Origin: Bacteriovoracaceae bacterium UBA2394
GTDB taxonomy: Bacteria; Bdellovibrionota; UBA2394
Assembly: GCA_002343335.1 (NCBI GenBank)
Contig: DDSI01000208.1
Span: 1 to 8,755 of the forward strand
DNA: 8,755 bases
Direction: 5' to 3'
In this document: piece after piece, positions 1 to 7,100 of the stretch
How the letters are laid out: each line of letters begins with the position of its first letter
Position numbering within the stretch: the first letter of the stretch is position 1
Position numbers and translations under genes: made by a program
The notes under the pieces: generated by a model
Databases searched by the model: none
What the model was told of the DNA's origin: nothing
What the model saw: the letters and a program-made list of their open reading frames with translations, nothing else

Positions 1-430
1 CTGCTAAACGTTGCGTAAGTAAGTCGAGTGTGGCTTCATCATTGCCTTCTTCTGCCTTCGGAAATACGCCGCGCGCCGTTTTAGAGACGGCTTCATGGCC
101 TTTTACGAGCTCTCGAATCATTTCATCGGAGGAGAGAGGACCTTCCGTTTCCTTGATGATCGTCAATTTGGAATACTCCAAATAACTTCCAGGCGCGTGA
201 AAGCCCAGTGATCTCACTCGTTCAGCGATCAAGTCCACCGAGTTCCAGAGTTCGGTGTATTGGGTCATAAACATCATGTGAAGGCTGTTAAACTGAGGGC
301 CAGTGACGTTCCAGTGAAAATTATGTGTCTTTAAATAGAGGGTATACGTGTCGGCCAGTAGGTGTTTCAGGCCATTAGCGATCGTCGTACGTTGCGCTTC
401 CGGAATGCCAATATCAATTTGAACTGCCAT
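1..430 (-). CDS. dps: Dps family DNA-protection ferritin (3' end beyond window)
   Basis: Mini-ferritin that oxidises and stores iron in a dodecameric shell and protects DNA during starvation or oxidative stress; it is cytoplasmic. The first 143 residues are visible and the protein is open at the window edge; family members are usually about 150-165 residues, so only a short C-terminal piece is missing. The ferroxidase signature is complete: H39 in the HWNVTGP motif, H51, D66 and E70. Their spacing (12, 15 and 4) equals that of E. coli Dps H51, H63, D78 and E82. The ATG at 430 is preceded by AAGGAG at a 5-nt distance, which fixes the start. It lies 54 bp downstream of the membrane-protein gene and has its own promoter candidate, so it is probably not strictly dependent on the upstream operon. 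The N-terminal tail is short and lacks a lysine-rich DNA-binding extension. Family assignment is secure; whether it binds DNA is unknown. Confidence 0.95.
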   Translation of the reverse strand, partial: MAVQIDIGIPEAQRTTIANGLKHLLADTYTLYLKTHNFHWNVTGPQFNSLHMMFMTQYTELWNSVDLIAERVRSLGFHAPGSYLEYSKLTIIKETEGPLSSDEMIRELVKGHEAVSKTARGVFPKAEEGNDEATLDLLTQRLA

Positions 431-435
431 AAAAA

Positions 436-441
436 CTCCTT
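436..441 (-). promoter_or_regulatory. Shine-Dalgarno site of dps
   Basis: AAGGAG read on the minus strand, 5 nt before the ATG at 430. It is the strongest ribosome-binding site in the window and decides the dps start. Confidence 0.85.
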
Positions 442-450
442 CTCAATAAA

Positions 451-474
451 TGGTGGCTTCAATTTAGACCACCA
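451..474. repeat. Inverted repeat over the dps -10 region, possible operator
   Basis: Arms TGGTGG (451-456) and CCACCA (469-474) are separated by 12 bp and surround the -10 candidate and the expected transcription start. The position suits a repressor site, but with only 6-bp arms it could be chance. It matches no Fur, PerR or OxyR consensus that I can name with confidence. No T-run follows on the minus strand, so it does not look like a terminator of the preceding gene. Confidence 0.3.
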
Positions 475-488
475 AAGCTGACTGTCAA
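461..488 (-). promoter_or_regulatory. Candidate sigma-70 promoter of dps
   Basis: On the minus strand there is a perfect -35 box TTGACA (488-483), a 16-bp spacer, then TAAATT (466-461), which matches 4 of 6 bases of TATAAT. Transcription would start near 454, giving a leader of about 24 nt that carries the dps Shine-Dalgarno. The TGA stop of the upstream membrane-protein gene lies inside the -35 box, so the promoter begins within coding sequence. This is inferred from sequence match only. Confidence 0.55.
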
Positions 489-1183
489 CCGCCCAAAGAT
501 GGTAAGCGACTGACGAGCCTTCCCCGGGTGAGCAAAGCATGAAGACAGAGGACAAATGCCATAAGGGAGAGATGATACCAATCATTGGGATGCAATCCTA
601 AAGAGGAGATCCAGTGAAGTCCCATAAGAGCCCATAGCCCCCCCGCCGCCAAATTGAAAAGACATAGGCCGACGAGCCAAAGATAAATCTGAAGGCCGCG
701 TTGGAAAACGAGATAGAGAGAAAAGGCAATGACGACGAAGTGAGAAAAAAGATGAAAGATGAGAACAACCGCATAGTCGTAGGTGAATATCGCCGATAAG
801 CAAAAGACGAGAAAAACTCCCTGGATGAATCGAATCATCCCTCCCAAATTTAACGCCTGTGCTGCCGGATGGAGAAAAATATGCATGAAGTAGTATTCGG
901 TGGCTCCGATGAAAATGAAGGTCAAAAACCAAAGGCGAATGAAGAGATCTCGAGCCGAGCCTAGATTGAGATAGCTCGGAAGGTTCGAGTTTATGTCGTC
1001 TATAAAATGTTTCAAAAGTGGAACATTTGCTTCCACCGCATGGGTCATTCCTCCAAAAAATGTCGCCAAGCAAAAAAGTCCCATGTGAAAGCTGGCGGCG
1101 CGAAAGGAGGGGCCTCGTTTTCTAAGCGATAAGAAACTGCAAAATGTTAACCCAGATAAAACGAAGTTGAGGCTGACGATCAC
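485..1183 (-). CDS. Polytopic (about 7 TM) membrane protein of unknown function
   Basis: The 232-residue hydrophobic protein is read from a GTG at 1183 that overlaps the kinase stop in a GTGA tetranucleotide, implying translational coupling; no good Shine-Dalgarno precedes it. The frame stays open upstream into the kinase gene, but that extension is arginine-rich and unlike a membrane protein, so I reject it. About seven hydrophobic segments are visible, roughly at residues 2-18, 28-48, 80-105, 119-135, 139-162, 168-190 and 200-218. Possible functional residues are H48 at the end of a GGMTH stretch and N200, D201 and H204 in an NDWYH stretch. Paired polar/His sites like these in a 7-TM fold loosely recall the ceramidase-like CREST superfamily and DUF6962-type proteins; this resemblance is from memory and weak. 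Its position suggests a role tied to the kinase, such as signal input or an effector, but that is inference. Confidence 0.8.
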   Translation of the reverse strand: MIVSLNFVLSGLTFCSFLSLRKRGPSFRAASFHMGLFCLATFFGGMTHAVEANVPLLKHFIDDINSNLPSYLNLGSARDLFIRLWFLTFIFIGATEYYFMHIFLHPAAQALNLGGMIRFIQGVFLVFCLSAIFTYDYAVVLIFHLFSHFVVIAFSLYLVFQRGLQIYLWLVGLCLFNLAAGGLWALMGLHWISSLGLHPNDWYHLSLMAFVLCLHALLTRGRLVSRLPSLGG

Positions 1184-2736
1184 TTCACCATTCTGACGCG
1201 GGGAGATCCCAAAGTTCCAGTGGGAATTTGCCCAGTGGCACGTTCTTCTTCCTCCAGAACGGGAATCGTAAAGTAAAAGGAGGATCCCTTGCCGGGGGCT
1301 GAATGAACGTCCAGCTCTCCTCCATGTTGGTGCACAATTTTTTGACAAATGGTTAAGCCAATTCCACTTCCGGGATAATTTTGACGAGAATGAAGGCGCG
1401 AAAAGAGCCTAAAAATCTTGTCCTTATAGAGCATGTCAAACCCAATTCCGTTGTCCTCGACAAAAACCTTCCAGGTGTTTGGATCATCCGGATTGAGTTT
1501 TGAGCAAATGCGAATGGTCGGCTTGTCAGATTCATTATATTTGATCGCATTTGCGATGAGGTTTTGAAAGAGCTCAATCAACTGAGCGGAATTTCCCCGA
1601 ACTCGGGGTAAGTCGCTGTAAGTAATTTCCGGTTTCCGCTCCAGGATGAGAGATTTTAAATTATCCATCGCCGAACGCACGATGTCTTCAAGATTTACGG
1701 GTTGATAGGTGTTCTTGGTGTGATCCATCCGAAAAAGGGCTTGGAGTCCGTTCACCATGGAATTCATTCTATCGCATCCGTCCTTTACAATTTGAAAGTA
1801 CGATTTTGCTTTCTCCGGTAAAGTTTCTGAAAACTGCCGTTCAATAAGTTGCACATACAGTGTCATGCTGCGAAGGGGCTCTTTCAAATCGTGAGTCGTC
1901 ACATAACTGAAATTTTGTAATTCCAGATTCATATGATGGAGCTTTTCGTTCAACTGTCTTTCGGCAGCCATTCTGCGACGAACCTCGGCTGCGGCATTAC
2001 TTAAAGCCACATTGAGTTCACCCAACTCGTCTCGATAAATCGCGGGAATTTCATAGGTGAAGTCCGAAATGGCGGTCTTTCGAATTTTACGAGTGAGAAT
2101 ACTGAGCGGTCGTAAAAAGATAATTTCATAAAATAGAAGGAGCGCGATCAAAGCGGCCACCGTCACTAAACCGGCAAGAGCAATGCTTCGGGTCATCCAG
2201 TCATAGGCTATTTTGAATGCTTCCAACCGACTTTGAGAATGCTGAAAAGTTAGCGCTTCAAGGTCCTTCAAGTTAGCCATGTTAGTATTGTTCTCGGCTA
2301 AATATTGTTCGAACAATTTTCGAGCTTTCGGAATATTCTTTACTCGCACCTCTTCCACAATTTCATCGGCCAGCTGAGAAGTGGTTTCGTAGCGTCGGTA
2401 GAGATTATTTAACACCTCGAGATTTCGATCCTCAAAGGTGTGAAGTTGAAGCTCTCTCAAGCTCGAAAGAATTTTTGCTTGAGAATGTCGAATCGATTCC
2501 AAATACGCCACGTGTCCGTGCAGAATGTACTGGAAAAGATGGAAGAGAAGATTGGAATCTGAGTGTTGAATTTCTTCTGTAAGCACCGTCACTTTGACGA
2601 GTCGGTCTGAAATTTGCTCGAAGTTCGACTTTTTCTTATTTGAGAAATACAAACTCACCGTTCCAGCCAGTGTCAGAAGGCAAAGGACAACGACGGCGGG
2701 AATGAGAAATTTATTTCTAACTTTCTTCTGGGCCAT
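1180..2736 (-). CDS. Membrane sensor histidine kinase (HAMP, HisKA, HATPase_c)
   Basis: An inner-membrane two-component sensor of 518 residues. TM1 is about residues 10-31. A helical periplasmic domain, about 32-182, looks like a four-helix bundle of the 4HB/CHASE3 kind with no recognisable ligand pocket. TM2 is about 184-207 and HAMP about 208-260 (DELGEL at 236-241). The HisKA phosphoacceptor is H282 in the motif THDLKEPLR. In the ATPase domain the N-box has N392 and N396, the G1 box is DNGIG at 428-432, the F-box is near 442-446, and the G2 box is GSGIGL at 456-461. All catalytic motifs are intact. It has no receiver domain, and no response regulator lies in the window, so its partner must be elsewhere. 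The ATG starts 1 nt after the TAA of the solute-binding protein gene and the stop overlaps the next GTG, so the three genes are almost certainly co-transcribed and coupled. Confidence 0.95.
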   Translation of the reverse strand: MAQKKVRNKFLIPAVVVLCLLTLAGTVSLYFSNKKKSNFEQISDRLVKVTVLTEEIQHSDSNLLFHLFQYILHGHVAYLESIRHSQAKILSSLRELQLHTFEDRNLEVLNNLYRRYETTSQLADEIVEEVRVKNIPKARKLFEQYLAENNTNMANLKDLEALTFQHSQSRLEAFKIAYDWMTRSIALAGLVTVAALIALLLFYEIIFLRPLSILTRKIRKTAISDFTYEIPAIYRDELGELNVALSNAAAEVRRRMAAERQLNEKLHHMNLELQNFSYVTTHDLKEPLRSMTLYVQLIERQFSETLPEKAKSYFQIVKDGCDRMNSMVNGLQALFRMDHTKNTYQPVNLEDIVRSAMDNLKSLILERKPEITYSDLPRVRGNSAQLIELFQNLIANAIKYNESDKPTIRICSKLNPDDPNTWKVFVEDNGIGFDMLYKDKIFRLFSRLHSRQNYPGSGIGLTICQKIVHQHGGELDVHSAPGKGSSFYFTIPVLEEEERATGQIPTGTLGSPRVRMVK

Positions 2737-2737
2737 A

Positions 2738-3745
2738 TTAAAACGCCGTTACACAAGATTGACAGATTCGCTGCAAAAATTCGGGAACAAAAAAAGTTTT
2801 CGCATCGATGTAGTGAGGTACCGAGCCATATCTCCCAGCAATGGAAGAGGGTTGAAGGAGCTGAGAGTTTAAATTGGTGGTGAGAAAATTAGTAAGTCCT
2901 AACTGCAAATCGAAGTGGCGGCGCTTGGCATAGATTTCAGCGCAAGGATCGAGTCCAATCAATGTGCATATAAGACTCATGCTTTCTTTCCGGCTCGCCT
3001 TTGCAAAAGTTTCTGCCTTCAGCAGGGCCTGCATCACTTTTTGAATCTGTTGTTTTCGCTGTGCGACTGTTTCAGGAAGAGTTACTAATAAGGAATGTTC
3101 GGAAAAAGAATTGACGTAAAATTCCGATTCCTCGGTTAGGTTTAATTCTTTTTTAATCCGCTGCAATTCGGGATTCCAAACGACAATTGCCGAAACGCGG
3201 TTTGTTCTCAGAGCCTCCAAATACTCTTGAGGTCGGAGATCGACGGTTCGGATTTTTGCACCGTTGAGGCCGTAACGTCTTATAAAGGTGTCGAAAAACG
3301 TTTCGGAGCTCGTCATGTAAGCAAAGCCGATCTTCTTCCCCTCAATGTCAGCTGGTTTTTTGATTCCGCTACCAGGCCCGGCCAGTAGAACCGTGTCATC
3401 TGAGCCTAGGTGTAGCGTAGTTAAAATCTTTAAAGGAAAATCTGCTTTAATGTATCGGGCGACGGGGCCCTCATAGGCTCCGGCCAGGTCAATCTCCTTA
3501 CGGATGAGAGCATCAATCCCCAGTCGGCCAAGGCTAAAGCGGACAAGTTCCACCTCGACGTCCTCCGCAGCGAAAAATCCCTTCTCTTTTGCAAGATCAA
3601 TGAGGCCGGTTGCTGGAACGGCAATCACACCAATGCGGATAGGCTTAGTCTCCACTGAACTTTGAGCCTCTACCGCACTTAAAAAAAGAGCGCTGAAGAC
3701 GAGAGCTACTTTAGCTCCTATGGAAATGCTCCATTTTGACCGCAT
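2738..3745 (-). CDS. Periplasmic NMT1/SsuA-like solute-binding protein
   Basis: 335 residues from the chosen ATG at 3745. The N-terminus (MRSK, then a hydrophobic stretch ending SAVEA|QS) is a Sec signal peptide, so the mature protein is periplasmic. The body follows the NitT/TauT/SsuA/NMT1 binding-protein pattern: an opening PIRIGV strand, then the conserved AKEKGFFAAEDVEVEL stretch, IDLAG, a KPADIEGKKIGF hinge region, and VSAIVVWNPE. Numbered from a GTG at 3793, four cysteines lie in the last quarter (276, 284, and 344/347 as CQSC) and could form disulfides. Relatives usually feed ABC importers of sulfonates, nitrate or thiamine precursors, but no permease or ATPase is adjacent. Instead a sensor kinase follows after 1 nt, suggesting a sensing role. 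Start choice is uncertain: the GTG at 3793 has a GGAG 11 nt upstream but would add 16 proline-rich residues before the signal peptide. The ligand cannot be predicted. Confidence 0.88.
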   Translation of the reverse strand: MRSKWSISIGAKVALVFSALFLSAVEAQSSVETKPIRIGVIAVPATGLIDLAKEKGFFAAEDVEVELVRFSLGRLGIDALIRKEIDLAGAYEGPVARYIKADFPLKILTTLHLGSDDTVLLAGPGSGIKKPADIEGKKIGFAYMTSSETFFDTFIRRYGLNGAKIRTVDLRPQEYLEALRTNRVSAIVVWNPELQRIKKELNLTEESEFYVNSFSEHSLLVTLPETVAQRKQQIQKVMQALLKAETFAKASRKESMSLICTLIGLDPCAEIYAKRRHFDLQLGLTNFLTTNLNSQLLQPSSIAGRYGSVPHYIDAKTFFVPEFLQRICQSCVTAF

Positions 3746-3848
3746 AAGAGAGTCATTTAGCGAATCCCCAGGAGGTTCGCAAGGCGGAGCCACCTGGATT
3801 CGATCTCCATGACAATTCAGGACTAAAGTCCGTTGGTGGAATAAATCC
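3746..3848 (-). other. Gap between flagellin and solute-binding protein genes
   Basis: About 100 bp (55 bp if the GTG at 3793 is the true start). I see no stem followed by a T-run and no strong promoter. A TTGTCA is present on the minus strand, but no good -10 follows at 16-18 bp. It contains the short inverted repeat at 3820-3831 and a CCACC / GGTGG pair that could bring the alternative GTG start into a weak stem. How the downstream operon is transcribed is unresolved. Confidence 0.5.
3820..3831. repeat. Short inverted repeat after the flagellin stop
   Basis: GGACT-AA-AGTCC, with 5-bp arms, sits 18 nt after the flagellin TAA. It could be a small mRNA hairpin or a protein site, but lacks a T-run on either side, so I do not call it a terminator. 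Confidence 0.3.
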
Positions 3849-4181
3849 TTAGAATCTCAACAGGTTCAGCACGAGTTTCAGTTGCAGGTTCGCTTGAGCC
3901 GCGATGGCGGTTTGTGCATTTTCAAGTATCTGCAGTCGGACGAATTCCGCGACTTCCACAGCGTAGTCGAGTCCTACCGTGCGATCGCGCGCTTCCTCAA
4001 GAGTTTCGCTCATGAGGAGGTTATGACTCTTCGCCGATTCCAAACGGTCGTGAAGGGCCGAAAGTTTTGAACTTTCACTGGTCAGTTTTTCGGTAACATC
4101 TTGCAAAATCGCGATTAGATTTTCAGAAGCGTCCGCGGAATGGACATTGAGATCTCCGACCGCCGATACGCTGACTGCCTT
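3849..4181 (-). other. Flagellin C-terminal D1/D0 domain
   Basis: Residues 1487-1596: an entry strand with GDLNVHSAD (the usual DGLNV turn), then long amphipathic helices, and the terminal helix QANLQLKLVLNLLRF that lines the filament channel in the family. All the expected elements are present, so polymerisation ability should be retained. Confidence 0.88.
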
Positions 4182-7100
4182 GGCTTTGAAGATGGACAAC
4201 GTCGAACTACTTTCATCGGAGCTTACCACATCCAGCACTCGGTCGCCGTCAAGATCCACAAGTGTGAGACCCGAAGGATTCGTTCCTGAAGTCATGGTTC
4301 GGCGAGTTCGGAATGTGCCATCTCCGTTACCGATCATAAGGGACAGCGTGCTGTCTCCGCGATCGGCGGTCATCACATCGAGTGCACCATCATTATTGAT
4401 GTCGCCCACTTGCAAGCCGTAGGGACTATCTCCAGTTGCAATGGTTACACGAGATCCGAATGTGCCGTTGCCCACGCCAAGGAGGATTGTAAGAGTATCG
4501 TCGCTACTATCGAGCGTAAGAATATCAAGGATCTTATCGCCGTTAATATCAGCGAGCTTCGTAATATCATGATGCGACAAGGCGCTCACGCCGACCGTGC
4601 GAGTTGCACGAGTTTGGAAGGTTCCATCGCCATTGCCGATCAAAATGGAAATCGTATTATCCGCGCTATCTCGAGCGACGAGATCGATGATGCCGTCACG
4701 GTTGAGGTCGCCCGAAGTAATGTGGGTGGGTGTTCCACCAACGAGGGCCGTCATTGCATAGGGCGAGAATGTGCGATTTCCATTTCCAAGAAGAGCGTGC
4801 ATCACAGGAACGGTGCCCGAAGGTGTAATCGTGTGCGTGCCGGTTCCTACGGTTGTGATATCGATTGCCGTTCCTGAAAGCGCATTTGCGGAGCTGGTTG
4901 CAAGTTTCAAGGTGTTCGCATCCACCGCAATGATGTAGTAGGTCGTCGCCGTGAGAAGCGGATTTGGCAATGTGCCCGTGGTGGTCAAGGTTACGGCTTG
5001 CGTCGTTGTAAATCCGTGATTGGCCAGCGTGATCGTGTTTGCCGTTACATCAATGTTGTATCCGCCTTGTTGAGTGACCGTGGGGACAAATCCGGTGATT
5101 GTTCCGTTGGAGATATCGGTCGTAGGACCTGCTGTTGCATTGGTCACGGTGACGGCGGTGCCAAGAGCGCTCGAAATGAAATCCGCTTGAGCATCGATTG
5201 CTGCTGCCGTGGCGGTGGCAACGGTGGAAGCGGAATCTCCAAAGTTAATATTTACTTGTATGCCGGTTCGGCCCGCGACGGCGGGATCGCTGCCTGTGCC
5301 TCCGATGCTATACCAGACGTAGTAATCGGTCGTCGTTGAACTCAGAAGGAAGTGATCGCCGGGTTCCAGAGCGGAATCTGAACCTTGAGTGGTGACACTC
5401 ACTCCAAATGCGCCCCCGACATTTCCATCCGTTGCGTCGGTCGCGGTTCCTTGCGACGCGTTGGTGAGAGTGACAACGTCGCCGAGTGAGCTGGCAATGA
5501 ACGGCACAGTGGCATCGATGGCCGCTGCAACTTTGGTGGCAACTTGCGTGGCGGTATCGCCCGATAAGATGTCGACCATAATTCCTGTACCGCCAGGTGT
5601 CGGATCTACGCCCACGCCGTCAACACGGAACCAAACATAGTAGGCCCCACTCGTGGAGTGAATATTGAAGTAATCGCCCGCTGCGATATCGCCTCCGCCA
5701 CCGGCAACGCCTTGCTGGGTGACATTGACGGAGAAGGTGCCGCCCATGTTTCCATCGGATGCATCCACGACGTTACCGTTAGCAGCGTTGGTCACAGTGA
5801 CCGTGTCGCCTACGGCCGACGCTGCAAAGTCCCCAAGCGCATCTATAGCGGCGGCGACTGCGGTAGCGACTTGAGAGTCGGTGTTGTCCCAACCGACATT
5901 GACTTCGATGCCCGTGCCTCCGGGAGTTGGATCGACTCCGGTGTTCGCCACGTCGATCCATACATAGTAATTGGTAGAAGGCGACTTCAAGAGGAAGTAA
6001 TCGCCATTGGCCATCGAAGACGTCGTACCTTGTTGCGTCACAGTGCGTGAGAATCCAACGGGCACCGTTCCATTGGCAACATCGGTGACGCTTCCGCCGG
6101 CAGCATTTGTAATCGTCACGGTCCCGCCGACGTTGGATGCTGCAAATTGTGCGAGTGCGTCGATTGCCGTTGCAGTGGCGGATGCAACTTGAGTGGCAGT
6201 ATAATTGCCATCAATGTTTACTTGAATGCCAGTTCCACCCGGAGTTGGATCTGCGCCAGCACCATCCACTTGATACCAGACGTAGTAACTTCCAGACGGC
6301 GCTGCGAGAGTGAAATGTTCTCCGCCAGTGTACGCGCGATTCACGCCTTGAATCAGCGTGGCCGGTGTAATCGCTCCGCCCATATCTCCGGCGCCACCAT
6401 CCGTTGCTGTTCCATAAGCAGTGTTGGTGACGGTGACTTGATTTGTCGAGACACTTGCGCTGAATGGAGTGCCACCAATGGCGTCAATCGCAGCTTCGAC
6501 TGCGGCCGCAACTTGATCGTTGGTCCAAGCTGAATTGATGTTCACTTGTACGCCGGTGCCGCCAGGTGCGGGATCCACACCGCCGCCATCAATATTCAGC
6601 CACACGTAGTAGTTTGTGCTCGGCGAGTTAAGGGTGAAGTACGAGCTCTGTACGTAACCAGATGCCGGGGCTCCCTGTTGCGTCACACTCGTAGAAAGTA
6701 GCGCGGGCATGTTACTTCCAGGAGAAGATGTGGTTCCTACACCATCTGCGACGGCTCCAGCGACAGCGTTAGTGAGGGTGACGACATCTCCAACTGCTGC
6801 AGCGGGGCTTCCACCCAGTGCCGAGTTAATGGCCCCTGCGATTGCGCTGGCAACATCCGCGGCACTATCCGTCGATGCGACGCTCACTTGTATTCCGGTT
6901 CCCGCAAGCGAGGGATCCAGAGTGGTGCCGTCAATTTGGAGCCAGACGTAATAGTCTTGGTCGCCGTTAATCGTGTTGAAGGTGAATCCGTGAGTGACGT
7001 CGAAGAGTTCGTAGTAACCTTGAGTATAGAGGCTGATATTTGCAGCGCTGGAATTGCTCGTGATGGTGTCTTCGGCCCAAGCGTAGCTTGAATTTGCAAT

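Noticed and set aside
582..1073. Minus-strand frame of 163 codons within the membrane-protein gene
   Set aside because: It is an out-of-frame shadow of the hydrophobic gene, with Arg/Ser/His-rich sequence and no recognisable motif.
1184..1348. N-terminal extension of the membrane protein into the kinase gene
   Set aside because: The extension is out of frame with the kinase, basic and not membrane-like; the GTG at 1183 with a 4-bp overlap is a better start.
1180..2736. Hybrid kinase or phytochrome assignment for the sensor kinase
   Set aside because: The THDLKEPLR H-box resembles phytochrome-type kinases, but there is no PAS, GAF or receiver domain; the sensor part is a periplasmic helical bundle.
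3820..3831. Rho-independent terminator after the flagellin
   Set aside because: The stem has only 5 bp with almost no loop, and no T-run follows on the minus strand.
4147..6951. Many plus-strand open frames of 60-155 codons opposite the flagellin array
   Set aside because: They are antisense shadows of a repetitive, G+C-rich coding region; they repeat with the modules, are Cys/Arg/Ser-rich or low-complexity, and show no domain or consistent ribosome site.
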